From positions 1 to 64,000 of the forward strand of contig JAWLCA010000013.1 of NCBI GenBank assembly GCA_041687395.1: 64,000 nucleotides of DNA, in the 5' to 3' direction. A model generated the notes under the pieces. It saw only the letters and a program-made list of their open reading frames with translations. It did not search any database and was not told where the DNA came from. Of the stretch, positions 16,672-25,654 are shown piece by piece. Positions within the stretch are counted from its first letter, which is position 1, and each line of letters starts with the position of its first letter. This DNA is from JAWLCA01 sp041687395. Lineage in GTDB: Bacteria > Pseudomonadota > Alphaproteobacteria > Rhodobacterales > Rhodobacteraceae. Both the position numbers and the translations under genes were made by a program.

Positions 16672-17916
16672 ATGCTGAAGCGTTCGACCAGCGGACGGCC
16701 TTGGGCTGATACACTTCAGGGGGGCGCAGCAGTCACGCTGCGCTTCCCCGGTGTAACCCGCCCGGTTCGGTTGCTGGGGGCGCCGGCCGTTCAGGAGGCG
16801 CTGGCGAAGATCCTGAATGGCTGGCCCCCCACGGAAGCGCCGGACGATCCGGAAAATCCGCCCGTCTCGACCGTGGTGGGCGTCGGTGGAATCCACGCGC
16901 TGTCCTCGACCTACCTCGATGAACCCCTGACGGGGCTTCCGGCAGCAAGTGCGGCCTGCGGCGTGATCGCCGATCTCGGTCAGGATTATTTCGAAGAACG
17001 TCCGGGATGTTTCAGTCTCCATTGTGGCGCATTCACCTTGTGCGACCGGTTGATCGCGGTCACCGGACCGAAGCGCGCCGGGAAAAGCACGCTGGTGGCC
17101 CGCCTGACGGCAGAAGAGGACATTCAGGTCTGGTGCGACGACATGCTGCCGATCGAGAGCGACGGCCTTGCCACCGGACTGGGGATTGCGCCAAGGCTGC
17201 GCTTGCCCCTGCCGGGACACGCCAGCGACCGATTCAAGGCGCATGTCGCCCGCTGGCTTGGCCCGCACGACGACCGCTATGGCTACGTCTGTGCGCCAAC
17301 AATTGCGCCGCATGGGGCACGGGCAAAGCTTTCGGCGCTGATCGTGCTGGATCGCCGCGCGGCCGGTCCTGCCCGGTTGCACCGGCTCGGCCCGGACGCC
17401 GCCGTTCATCACCTGCTGACCCAGAACATGTCTGACCTGCAATCGGCAGAGAAAGCGCTGGCAAAGGTGCAGTCGTTGGCAGAGCGCATGATCTGCCTTC
17501 AGATGGTCTATGCCGATCTCGAGGATGCCGTCGCCCTTCTGCGCGGTGCTCTCGGCGGAGCAGCGCCTCTTGATCCGGACCTGGACCTTGGTCCCGAACT
17601 GCCGCTTTCATCGCGCGCCGAGGCCGTGGCAGAGCCGGCGGCGCCGGATCAGGTATGGGAGCGCCAGGCTGGCATCGCAATCCGGCGGCATGGTGCGTCT
17701 TCGTTCCTGTGGCGTCCAGGCGAACAGATGATCTGGCAACTGAATGCCGTGGCGGGGGCCGTGTGGGCCCTGCTCGAGATACCCGGATCGGCCATCGAGC
17801 TTGCCGACGCGCTGTCGGAACTGTTCCCCGACATCGCGGTCGAGCAACTTGTCGCGGATGTGGCGAAGCTGCTCGGCGCACTTGCGGCCGAGGATCTGGT
17901 TGTTCCAGCCGGCTGA
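16672..17916 (+). CDS. HPr-kinase-like P-loop protein fused to a PqqD-like domain
   Basis: The 414-residue protein starts 1 nt after the stop of the glycine-rich gene. Residues 100-290 resemble the HprK/P-like C-terminal kinase fold: Walker A GPKRAGKST at 132-140, followed by WCDDMLPIES, the acidic segment seen in HprK-type proteins. From about 325 to the end lies a PqqD-like winged-helix region: WERQAGIAIRRHG, WQLNAVAGAVWALLEIPGS, then helices with ADALSELFPDIA and VAKLLGALAAEDLV. PqqD-type domains bind peptide leaders in RiPP pathways, and HprK-like proteins often neighbour them. The substrate here is unknown; the glycine-rich protein is the obvious candidate. Confidence 0.75.
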   Translation: MLKRSTSGRPWADTLQGGAAVTLRFPGVTRPVRLLGAPAVQEALAKILNGWPPTEAPDDPENPPVSTVVGVGGIHALSSTYLDEPLTGLPAASAACGVIADLGQDYFEERPGCFSLHCGAFTLCDRLIAVTGPKRAGKSTLVARLTAEEDIQVWCDDMLPIESDGLATGLGIAPRLRLPLPGHASDRFKAHVARWLGPHDDRYGYVCAPTIAPHGARAKLSALIVLDRRAAGPARLHRLGPDAAVHHLLTQNMSDLQSAEKALAKVQSLAERMICLQMVYADLEDAVALLRGALGGAAPLDPDLDLGPELPLSSRAEAVAEPAAPDQVWERQAGIAIRRHGASSFLWRPGEQMIWQLNAVAGAVWALLEIPGSAIELADALSELFPDIAVEQLVADVAKLLGALAAEDLVVPAG

Positions 17917-18065
17917 TCCGCAAGGTCGGGCCACGCTGCCGCAACGACACGGGCACACACGCAGTGGTCCGATCAAGACTTTCGGCACAGCCCTTGCTGA
18001 ACGACCCTTGCCGAGGCAAGGCTGCAGACCAATGCAAGCGATATCGCCGAACCGGAAGGCCCGGA

Positions 18066-18671
18066 ATGCGCCCGGAACAGATGACCATCCTGATCCCCGC
18101 TGCCGGTGCCTCGCGCCGGATGCTGGGGCGTGACAAGCTGCTGGAGGATGTGGACGGCCAGCCGCTTCTTGCGCGCGCGGTGCGTACTGCCCTGGCGACC
18201 GGCGCTGAAGTGTTCGTCACCCTGCCCTTCGGTCCGCAAGGCGCGGCACGGCGGGCGGCACTGCAGGGGCTGGGCGTGGTCCTGATCGCGGTGCCGGACC
18301 CGACCGAGGGGATGGCCGCGTCGCTTCGCGCTGGCGCTGCGGCGCATCGCGATGGCCGTCCCCTGATGATCCTGTTGCCGGATCTGCCCGACCTCGAGGC
18401 GTCGGACCTCTCCGCGATGATCGCCGCCTACGTGGATGGTCCCACGGAACCGGTGCTGCGTGCCAGCAGCGAAGATGGCGCGTGGGGCCACCCCGTGATC
18501 CTGCCAGCGCGGCTGATCCCGACACTTGCCCAGGTTCGTGGCGATCAGGGGGCGCGAGCGCTGCTTGCGGGGGTGCCGGTCCGCCCCTTTCCCCTGCCCG
18601 GCACGCGCGCCATCACTGATCTCGATACGCCCGAGGCATGGGCCGAGTGGCGCGCCTCCCGCCCCTCCTGA
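18066..18671 (+). CDS. MobA-like nucleotidyltransferase (MocA/CoxI-type)
   Basis: The 201-residue protein begins MRPEQMTILIPAAGASRRML, the nucleotide-binding loop of MobA/GlmU-type transferases (AAGxSRRM, then GRDKLLEDVDG with the conserved Lys). LLPDLPDLEASDL corresponds to the metal-binding DMP segment and GAWGHPVILP to the GxxGHPV motif. Relatives transfer CMP or GMP to molybdopterin, as MocA does for molybdenum hydroxylases. No molybdoenzyme is in the window. The gap of 150 nt after the HprK/PqqD gene leaves membership in that operon open. Confidence 0.8.
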   Translation: MRPEQMTILIPAAGASRRMLGRDKLLEDVDGQPLLARAVRTALATGAEVFVTLPFGPQGAARRAALQGLGVVLIAVPDPTEGMAASLRAGAAAHRDGRPLMILLPDLPDLEASDLSAMIAAYVDGPTEPVLRASSEDGAWGHPVILPARLIPTLAQVRGDQGARALLAGVPVRPFPLPGTRAITDLDTPEAWAEWRASRPS

Positions 18672-18853
18672 CGCAGGTGGCCGCGGCCAGCAGTGTTGCA
18701 GCCTGACAACCGCTGACCTCCGCCCCGAGCAATGAACTTTTGCCAATCGCGGCGAGAGATGTATGTTGCTCTCGTAATGGTTGTGTTGGCGCGTTTGCCC
18801 GCAACCGAACGGGTAATCGACTGGCCGGTCTGCGCGCCGGAGCGGGAGTATGG

Positions 18854-21800
18854 ATGGAGCGACGTGCTCTGCTGGCAGTAGGCCTTGCGTGGCTTGTGTT
18901 GCTCTGTGGCGCGGCGATCGCCATAGGCGCGCTGATCGGGCTGGACTCGCGCCTGCTGCTTGGCCATTCCCCGAACGTCTTGCAGCCGCTTTGCGCCATC
19001 AGCGTTGCGATGCTTGCCCTCGCTCTACTGGCACAGACGTGGCCCCAAGCCTCGTTCTGGATCGCAACCGCCGTCCTCGGCACCGCGACCCTCGCCTTCG
19101 CGGAATATGTCTTCGCGACATCCCTGGGCTTCGACTGGATCGCCTCGGCCCTCGATCCGGACGACGCGCCTGATGAGCGCTGCATTGCCCCGCTCTCGGC
19201 TGCGGCGACAGGGCTGGCCGCGCTTGCCGTTTCGTTGACTGCACTGCCCGGTCCGGCGCTCTGCCGTCGGATGCTGTGGGCGCGGGCGCTTGCGGGCGTG
19301 GCGGCGCTGCTGATCCTGTTCGGCCTTGTCGATGGGCTGGCGACACCACCGGACAGCCTGCACCCGATTCCCCGTGTTGCACCCCAGACCGCGATCCTGC
19401 TGCTGCTGCTCACACTTGCGATACACCTGCGCGCCACTGCGCGGCCGGACGGGGGCGCGGCACCGCTTCTGGACCGCGCCTCTGCCTGGGGCATTTCCAT
19501 CCTGTTCGGACTAGTGATCCTGTTCTGGCAGATCCTCGAGCGGAACGAATGGTATAACCGCTGGATCGACACCGGCATCGCCCAGACCCTGGTGGCCGAA
19601 AATCTGGTCACGGAACTGGAACAGCGCGGATTTGCCCTGCAGCGGCTGGCCAACCGATGGGACAACTACGGAGAGCCGACCCAGGAGCAATGGGAGCGCG
19701 ATGCCGCCTCGCTCCAGCACTTTTTCAACGACCTGCACGCCATCACCATGATCGAACCCGATCTGACGATCCGCTGGCGCGTGTCGGTGGACGGCACCGG
19801 GCAAGAGATCATCGGCACCTCTGTCGGCACCGAGGGCGGCCGCGCCGAGGCGTATCAGCGCGCCCGCGAGACAATCCTGCCGCAGCTGACCCCCGGCCTC
19901 GAGCTGCGCTCCGGCGGGTTCGGCATCGCTTACGTGGCCGCGATCTACGAGGATGAACGCTTCCGCGGCTATACCTCCAGCAGCATCCGAACCGAGGGGC
20001 TTCTGGATGTCGCCAGCGCCGCCGTGGCCGGAGAGTTCGGCGTAATGCTGGCTGACCAGACTCAACTCATCGCCGGAAGCGCCGAGGGCCTGCCCGGCGA
20101 AAGCCTGATGCTCATGCGCGAACACCAGATCGACGTGCTGGGTCAGCAGTTCCTCCTCACCGTCTGGCCGGAGCCTGACTACATCGCCCAACGGCGCAGC
20201 CATCTGCCGCGCACGGTCCTGTTGCTGGGTTTCCTTGTTGTCGGATTGCTCACGCTTGCCGCACTGCTCAACCGGCGCGGGCTGCTGGCGCGGCAGCGGG
20301 CCGAGGAACTGGCCAATCGCCTTGCCGGTACGCTGGAGCACATCAACGATGGTTTCATGATGCTGGATATCGATTGGCGCATCAGCTACTGGAACGGCCG
20401 CGCGGCGGAATTCACCGGCTATGCGTCCGAAGACGTCGTCGGCCGCACCGTGCGCGAGGCCTTTCCCGACACCGATCTGTCCTTTACCGCAGAGCACCGG
20501 CAGGCCAAGGCCGAGGGGCGTACCGTTCGCCTGACCCAGTATTTTCCCCATGTGAAGCGGTACTTCGAGATCAGCGCCTATCCCGTGCCCGACGGCATGG
20601 CAGTGTATTTTCGGGACGTGACACAGGAACGCGCGCGTGCCGAACAGTTGCGGCTGCTGGAAAACGCAGTCGCCCGGCAGAACGACATTGTCGTTATCTC
20701 TCAGATTCCGGTCGACGACCCGGCGGGCCGGCCGTCTGTTATCTACGTGAATGCCGCCTTCACCCGGCTGACGGGATACGAAGCCGATCAGATGATCGGG
20801 GGCTCCACCTCCATCCTCTTCGGTCCGGAAACCCAAGAGAAAGAACTGGCCCGGATCGACGCCGCGCTCGCCACGGCCAGCCCGGTGCGTGCGGAACTTC
20901 TGACCTACACCCGCAATGGCGCGAAGCTCTGGCTTGATCTGGATATCGTGCCGCTGATGGGCGAGGGTGGTAAGCCAAGCCACTGGGTCTCGGTCGCGCG
21001 CGACGTGACCGAGCGGAGGCGCTACCAGGAGGCCCTGGCGGTCAGCGAGGAACGCTTCCGCCTCGCCTCGCGGGCCACCCGCGACGTACTGTGGGACTGG
21101 GATCTTGCCCGCAACACCGTCTGGTGGAGTGAGGCCTTCACCGAAACCTTCGGTGAATCCGCAAGCGAGGGAGGGAATTCTGATCCTGATGTCTGGATGG
21201 ACCGCGTCCACCCGGAGGATCGGGAGCGCTCCGCACAAAACCTGTACGGTGTGATCGAACGCGGCGAGGCGAGATCAAGCATGGAATATCGCGTCCGCCA
21301 CGCCGACGGACATTACCTGACGGTCGTGGATCATGCCTTCGTCATGCGTGACGAGCAGGGCCGCGCCCTTCGCGTCATCGGCAGCCTGTCCGATGTCACT
21401 GAACAGCGCGACATGGAAACCCGCATCCGCCAGTCGCAGAAGATGGAGGCCATCGGTCAACTGACCGGGGGCGTCGCGCATGACTTCAACAACCTGCTGA
21501 CGGTGATCCTCGGCAATGCTGAACAGCTGGATCATGCCCTGCCCGATCGCAAGGATCTGCAGATGCTTGCCCGCATGAGCGCGCGCGCGGCCGAGCGGGG
21601 ATCGGAACTGACGGGCCGGCTACTGGCCTTTGCCCGCCGCCAGGCGTTGCACCCTCGCCCCACCGACATCAACCTGCTGCTCGTGGGGATCGAGGGGCTG
21701 CTGCGTCGCAGCCTTACCGCGCAGATCGAACTGAACCTGTCGCTGGCCCAAGGCCTCTGGCCGGCCGAGATCGACGCGGGCCAGCTGGAAGTCGCGCTGC

Positions 21801-22576
21801 TGAACCTCACCATCAATGCCCGCGACGCCATGCCCGGCGGCGGACGGCTGACGATCGAGACCGCAAACTCCGAACTGGACGCCGATTTCGCCCATGCCTG
21901 CATCGAGGTCAGTCCGGGCCCCTATGTCGTCGTCTCGGTCAGCGACACCGGCACCGGAATGCCCGCCCATGTCGCCGCCCGTGCGTTCGAGCCGTTCTTC
22001 ACCACCAAGGACGTGGGCAAGGGCAGCGGGCTGGGCCTGTCGATGGTCTACGGGTTCGTGAAGCAGTCGGGCGGGCATGCCCGGATCTATTCCGAACCCG
22101 GGCACGGCACCACGGTGCGGCTTTACTTTCCGCGCAGCGTCAGTGCCGACGCGGGCGACCAGGCGCCCGAGAGGCAGGCCGAGGCCAGCACCGGGCGCGA
22201 GCGGATTCTGGTGGTCGAGGATGACCGCCTCGTACGCGACCATGCGGTGGCCCTGCTTGTCGGCCTCGGCTACCGCGTCACCGCAGCCGAGAACGGCACC
22301 GAGGCGCTGGAGATCCTGACGCGCGACGGGCCGTTCGACCTGCTGTTCACCGACGTCGTCATGCCCGGCGGCATCGACGGACGGCAACTGGCCGATGCGG
22401 TTCGCACCCGCTATCCCGAGATGAAGGTTCTCTTCACCTCGGGCTATGCCGAAAGCGCCATCGTGCACCACGGCCGGCTAGACAACGGCGTGCAGCTTCT
22501 GTCCAAACCCTACCGGCGGCAGGAACTGGCAGCCAAGTTGCGCGAGGTGCTTCAGGACGCGCCCGCGCATATCTAG
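18854..22576 (+). CDS. Membrane hybrid sensor histidine kinase with three PAS domains and a receiver
   Basis: The 1240-residue protein has an N-terminal block of about seven membrane spans (1-235), a periplasmic sensor segment with a CHASE-like look (about 245-440) and one more span (LLLGFLVVGLLTLAALL). Three PAS domains follow: one at INDGFMMLDIDWRISYWN, one at RQNDIVVIS...FTRLTGYEADQMIG, and one at RFRLASRATRDVLWDWD. The kinase core has the phospho-accepting His876 in GGVAHDFNN and an ATP lid with GKGSGLGLSMVYG. A C-terminal receiver carries Asp1167 in FTDVVMPGG. No Cys stands at the LOV position, so light sensing through flavin is not supported. The partner is not in the window. Confidence 0.9.
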   Translation: MERRALLAVGLAWLVLLCGAAIAIGALIGLDSRLLLGHSPNVLQPLCAISVAMLALALLAQTWPQASFWIATAVLGTATLAFAEYVFATSLGFDWIASALDPDDAPDERCIAPLSAAATGLAALAVSLTALPGPALCRRMLWARALAGVAALLILFGLVDGLATPPDSLHPIPRVAPQTAILLLLLTLAIHLRATARPDGGAAPLLDRASAWGISILFGLVILFWQILERNEWYNRWIDTGIAQTLVAENLVTELEQRGFALQRLANRWDNYGEPTQEQWERDAASLQHFFNDLHAITMIEPDLTIRWRVSVDGTGQEIIGTSVGTEGGRAEAYQRARETILPQLTPGLELRSGGFGIAYVAAIYEDERFRGYTSSSIRTEGLLDVASAAVAGEFGVMLADQTQLIAGSAEGLPGESLMLMREHQIDVLGQQFLLTVWPEPDYIAQRRSHLPRTVLLLGFLVVGLLTLAALLNRRGLLARQRAEELANRLAGTLEHINDGFMMLDIDWRISYWNGRAAEFTGYASEDVVGRTVREAFPDTDLSFTAEHRQAKAEGRTVRLTQYFPHVKRYFEISAYPVPDGMAVYFRDVTQERARAEQLRLLENAVARQNDIVVISQIPVDDPAGRPSVIYVNAAFTRLTGYEADQMIGGSTSILFGPETQEKELARIDAALATASPVRAELLTYTRNGAKLWLDLDIVPLMGEGGKPSHWVSVARDVTERRRYQEALAVSEERFRLASRATRDVLWDWDLARNTVWWSEAFTETFGESASEGGNSDPDVWMDRVHPEDRERSAQNLYGVIERGEARSSMEYRVRHADGHYLTVVDHAFVMRDEQGRALRVIGSLSDVTEQRDMETRIRQSQKMEAIGQLTGGVAHDFNNLLTVILGNAEQLDHALPDRKDLQMLARMSARAAERGSELTGRLLAFARRQALHPRPTDINLLLVGIEGLLRRSLTAQIELNLSLAQGLWPAEIDAGQLEVALLNLTINARDAMPGGGRLTIETANSELDADFAHACIEVSPGPYVVVSVSDTGTGMPAHVAARAFEPFFTTKDVGKGSGLGLSMVYGFVKQSGGHARIYSEPGHGTTVRLYFPRSVSADAGDQAPERQAEASTGRERILVVEDDRLVRDHAVALLVGLGYRVTAAENGTEALEILTRDGPFDLLFTDVVMPGGIDGRQLADAVRTRYPEMKVLFTSGYAESAIVHHGRLDNGVQLLSKPYRRQELAAKLREVLQDAPAHI

Positions 22577-22645
22577 CCGTCCTGCGCGCACCGCCCGCAA
22601 CATCCTGCGGCACGCGGCCTTTTGCCTCAAAGACGCTCGGTTGCG

Positions 22646-22674
22646 TTGAAAAAACGCAGGTTTTCAGGTATTGG
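22646..22674 (+). promoter_or_regulatory. Possible sigma-70 promoter
   Basis: TTGAAA and TATTGG are 17 nt apart, about 60 nt before the small secreted protein gene. The -35 fits well and the -10 poorly. Confidence 0.3.
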
Positions 22675-22732
22675 CAGAGTATCCTCGGGATTTTTCGGCC
22701 GGGGCAACAGCAACAAATCGGGGCAGCAGCAG

Positions 22733-23062
22733 ATGAACACCAAAGCAGTCTGGTTCGCAGTAGGGGCGCTCGTTCTGTCCCTGGGGCTTTCGACGGCTCC
22801 GACGCCGGTCACCGCGGGGCCGATCGAATCGGCGTGCAATTCCTCGGGGCGGTCCGCGGCCAACCGCGCGCTTTGCCGTTGCATCCAGGGCGCGGCCGAC
22901 GCCACGCTGACCCGGTCGGATCAGCGCCGCGCCGCACGCTTCTTCCGCGATCCGGATCAGGCGCAGCAGGTCCGGATGTCGAAAAGCGCGGCAGACAGCG
23001 CCTTCTGGGCACGCTACCGCGCCTTCGGCGACATGGCCGAGGCCTACTGCGCCAGAGGCTGA
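22733..23062 (+). CDS. Small secreted Cys-containing protein, function unknown
   Basis: The 109-residue product has a Sec signal (MNTKAVWFAVGALVLSLGLS, cut near VTAG) and a mature part with four Cys: ACNSSGRSAANRALCRCIQ and a last one in EAYCARG. The segment LTRSDQRRAARFFRDPDQAQQVR and the C-terminal FWARYRAFGDMAEAYC are helical. Close relatives occur across Rhodobacterales as uncharacterised periplasmic proteins. The start at 22733 is chosen for the signal peptide; the longer frame upstream is unlikely. It converges on the copper-chaperone operon and shares a hairpin with it. Confidence 0.75.
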   Translation: MNTKAVWFAVGALVLSLGLSTAPTPVTAGPIESACNSSGRSAANRALCRCIQGAADATLTRSDQRRAARFFRDPDQAQQVRMSKSAADSAFWARYRAFGDMAEAYCARG

Positions 23063-23080
23063 GCCCCGGGGCTCAGTTTC
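23060..23080 (+). terminator. Bidirectional hairpin between convergent genes
   Basis: TGAGCCCCGGGGCTCA is a perfect palindrome that begins at the TGA of the secreted-protein gene and ends on the stop of the copper-chaperone gene. GTTTCCTT follows on the plus strand. It can serve as terminator for both convergent genes. Confidence 0.6.
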
Positions 23081-23558
23081 CTTGCATCATTACGCCGTGG
23101 CCCTGGCCATGGCGTGGTTGCGGCATGCGCTCCAGATCCACCGGCACCTCGACAGTGATCTCGCCGGCCGTCTCGAAGGTCAGCGTGAGATCCAGCGTGT
23201 CGCCATGGTTCAGTGGTCGGGTCAGGCCCAGCAGCATGACGTGATCACCGCCGCGCATCAACTCGTGCGCGGCGCCCGCGGCCACCTCAATGCCGTCTTC
23301 CAGTTCGACCATGCGCATCACGCCGTTCGCGTCTTCGGCATGGGTGTGCAGTTCCACGCGCTCTGCCGCGTCGGTCGCAGCCGCGATCAGGCGGTCGTCG
23401 GCGGCACCGTGATTCTCGATCATCATGAAGATCGCGCCCGACTGCGCCGCCGGGCCAGAGGAACGGGCGTAGGGATCGCTCACGGTGATGTCCTGTGCCA
23501 GTGCGGCGCCTGCGAAAAACCCGGCGCTCAGGCCGGCAAGAAGGGTCAGGGTTTTCAT
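23073..23558 (-). CDS. pcuC: Periplasmic copper chaperone, PCu(A)C family
   Basis: PCu(A)C proteins carry Cu(I) to cytochrome oxidase in the periplasm. The 161-residue product has a Sec signal (MKTLTLLAGLSAGFFAGAALA) and the family ligand set: His and Met in HTHAEDANGVMRM, then HELMRGGDHVML. DITVSDPYARSSGPAAQSGA is the usual start of the mature domain. The C-terminus adds a His/Met-rich tail QPRHGQGHGVMM, which may bind extra copper. It follows the next gene at 23596-23907 in the same direction. Confidence 0.92.
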   Translation of the reverse strand: MKTLTLLAGLSAGFFAGAALAQDITVSDPYARSSGPAAQSGAIFMMIENHGAADDRLIAAATDAAERVELHTHAEDANGVMRMVELEDGIEVAAGAAHELMRGGDHVMLLGLTRPLNHGDTLDLTLTFETAGEITVEVPVDLERMPQPRHGQGHGVMMQGN

Positions 23559-23595
23559 CTTTTTCTCCTGTGGAATGGGTCAGTCTGACAGGTTC

Positions 23596-23907
23596 TCAGA
23601 CCCAGTCCGGCGGGCCCCGTGCCCCGCCGCCAAGGATCGGCCGCCCGGCGGCAACCAGATCGCCCCCCGGCTGAACGGCCCCGGCCGACAGCGCCGCAAG
23701 GGCGGGATCGCCCGCCTCTCCCGCGGGCAATCCTCCTGCCAGCGCACAGTCCAGGCAGGGTGCTGCCATCGCGTCATCGTCGGCACAGATGCCGAGCGAC
23801 GCAAAGACCCCGTCCCGCGCCATCTGCCCCTCGGCAAAGCCAGAGGCCAGCGCCGTCAGCAACAGAACCGCCGCCAGAAACGGAAAGGGAAGGATGTACC
23901 GTGCCAT
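23596..23907 (-). CDS. Small membrane or exported protein with Cys motif, upstream of pcuC
   Basis: The 103-residue product begins MARYILPFPFLAAVLLLTAL, a signal or anchor segment. A short soluble part has ICADDDAMAAPCLDCALAG, with three Cys in a C-x10-C-x2-C arrangement, then an Ala/Gly-rich tail. It lies 37 nt upstream of pcuC, so a role in copper handling is likely. It resembles small DUF2946-type proteins in layout, but I cannot confirm the family. Confidence 0.6.
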   Translation of the reverse strand: MARYILPFPFLAAVLLLTALASGFAEGQMARDGVFASLGICADDDAMAAPCLDCALAGGLPAGEAGDPALAALSAGAVQPGGDLVAAGRPILGGGARGPPDWV

Positions 23908-23972
23908 GCGCCTTATCTAATCGCCCGGCCGGGCCGGCAAAAGGGCCAATCGGGCCCTGCCCGCGCCAACGC

Positions 23973-23999
23973 AAAAGGCCCCGCCAGCCGGCAGGGCCT
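23973..23999 (-). terminator. Terminator after rpmB
   Basis: On the minus strand AGGCCC (23994-23999) pairs with GGGCCT (23976-23981), with inner pairing through GCCGGC, and TTT follows. It lies 25 nt after the rpmB stop. Confidence 0.7.
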
Positions 24000-24023
24000 C
24001 CGCATTCCGTGTCCGCGCCCGTG

Positions 24024-24317
24024 TCAGGCGGCGGCGGTGGCTTGCGCCTTGGCGATTTGCTTCTTGATCTTCAGTGCCTTGACGGAAAGCTCATCATCCT
24101 TGGCCTTTGCCAGGAAGGCATCGAGCCCACCACGATGATCGACCGAACGCAGCGCTGCGGCAGAAACCCGCATGCTGAAGCTCTGACCAAGCGTTTCGGA
24201 CGTGAGCGTCACGTCGTTCAGGTTCGGCAGAAAGCGCCGCCGGCTCTTGTTGTTGGCGTGGCTGACGTTGTTGCCCGTCATCGGGCCCTTGCCACTGAGT
24301 TCGCAGACGCGCGACAT
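24024..24317 (-). CDS. rpmB: 50S ribosomal protein L28
   Basis: The 97-residue protein begins MSRVCELSGKGPMTGNNVSH, with ANNKSRRRFLPNL next, the L28 signature, and ends with an alphaproteobacterial Lys/Ala-rich tail KIKKQIAKAQATAAA. The start Met fits all known L28 proteins. It is a single gene with its own terminator, between the copper genes and meaB. Confidence 0.98.
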   Translation of the reverse strand: MSRVCELSGKGPMTGNNVSHANNKSRRRFLPNLNDVTLTSETLGQSFSMRVSAAALRSVDHRGGLDAFLAKAKDDELSVKALKIKKQIAKAQATAAA

Positions 24318-24415
24318 CGTCCTGCTCCTTGCATCTCGTTCCAGAAACCGAAGGGGGCGCGGCTCGGGCCACGCCCCATCAATTGCCGGTCGTTTACTGG
24401 CAACCGGCGGGGTCG

Positions 24416-25393
24416 TCAAGCACCCAGGGCCCGCAGAACCTCCTCGGCCGCCGCGGTGGGGCTGGCGCGCCCCTCGGCGACGGCCGTGCCCAGTTCGGCC
24501 ATGCGGCCGGCCAGCCGCGGATCGGCCGCCAGCCGGGCCAGCAGTCCGTGGCGCACCTCCTCCTCGAACCAGTGGCGGGCCTGTTCGGCGCGCCGGGCCT
24601 GCCAGTGGCCTTGCTCCTTGCGCCAGTGGGCCAGCGCCTGCATCTCGGCCCACGCCTCGGGCAGCCCGGTGCCCGTCGCCGCCGAAACCGTCAGCGCCTT
24701 GGGAAAGCCCGGCGGGTCCTGCGGCCGCCGACGCAGGAGCCGCAGTGCGCCTGCGTAATCCGCGCAGGTACGCACCGCAGTCGTCTTCAGTTCGCCGTCG
24801 GCCTTGTTGACCAGAATCAGATCGGCAATCTCCATGATGCCGCGCTTGACGCCCTGCAACTCGTCGCCCCCTGCCGGGGCCAGCAACAGCACGAACAGAT
24901 CCGCCATCTCGGCCACCATCGTCTCCGACTGGCCCACGCCCACCGTTTCGATCAGAACCAAGTCGAATCCCGCCGCCTCGCACAGGCTTACCGCCTCGCG
25001 CGTGCGCCGAGCCACGCCGCCAAGCTGCGTCTGGCTGGGCGAAGGCCGGATGAACGCGCGCGGATCGCGGCTCAGCCGCTCCATCCGTGTCTTGTCGCCA
25101 AGGATCGACCCGCCGGTGCGCGCCGAACTGGGATCAACCGCCAGAACCGCCACCCGCAGCCCCTGCCCCGTCAGCATCAGCCCGAACGCCTCGATGAATG
25201 TAGACTTGCCCACCCCCGGCGTGCCGGACAGCCCGATCCGCAGCGCCTGCCGCCCCAGCGGCGCAAGGTTTGCCAGCAAATCCACCGCCTGCGCCCGGTG
25301 ATCGGGCCGGCGGCTCTCCACCAGCGTGATCGCACGCGCCAGCGCCCGCCTCTCGCCCGCGGCCAGTTGCTCTGCCAGGTCACCCGTGTCCAT
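24416..25393 (-). CDS. meaB: MeaB/ArgK-type G-protein chaperone of methylmalonyl-CoA mutase
   Basis: MeaB protects and reloads the B12 cofactor of methylmalonyl-CoA mutase. The 325-residue product has Walker A GTPGVGKST near residue 57, switch segments around AVDPSSARTGGSILGDKTRM, the LIETVGVGQSE motif, and NKAD for guanine recognition. The C-terminal dimerisation arm is present. The ATG at 25393 is chosen because the preceding 53 codons are low-complexity Ala/Gly/Arg. The mutase gene itself is not in the window. Confidence 0.93.
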   Translation of the reverse strand: MDTGDLAEQLAAGERRALARAITLVESRRPDHRAQAVDLLANLAPLGRQALRIGLSGTPGVGKSTFIEAFGLMLTGQGLRVAVLAVDPSSARTGGSILGDKTRMERLSRDPRAFIRPSPSQTQLGGVARRTREAVSLCEAAGFDLVLIETVGVGQSETMVAEMADLFVLLLAPAGGDELQGVKRGIMEIADLILVNKADGELKTTAVRTCADYAGALRLLRRRPQDPPGFPKALTVSAATGTGLPEAWAEMQALAHWRKEQGHWQARRAEQARHWFEEEVRHGLLARLAADPRLAGRMAELGTAVAEGRASPTAAAEEVLRALGA

Positions 25394-25654
25394 TCGCCCC
25401 CCGCGCCGCGGCGGCGCAGCCCGCGCCTTTTCAGTTCCATGCCCCGGCGCGGCCCCGGATGTCCAGTCCGCCGCCCTCCGCGCCAGTCTGCGGCGGCCCG
25501 CGCCCAAGGTACCTGTTGCGCTTCCCGCCCCTGCAGCGCACGCCGGTGGCATACGGATGCTGGCAGGATGCTGCCGCCTTGCTGGCGCAATGCTGGCACG
25601 TTGCTTCCGGCCCCCTCTTGCCCCGTCTGATCCTGCAGCCTATGCCGGTCGCAC

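Noticed and set aside
20650..20960. Possible LOV light-sensing domain in the large kinase
   Set aside because: The sequence has the PAS strands but no GRNCRFLQ-type motif and no Cys at the flavin-bonding place.
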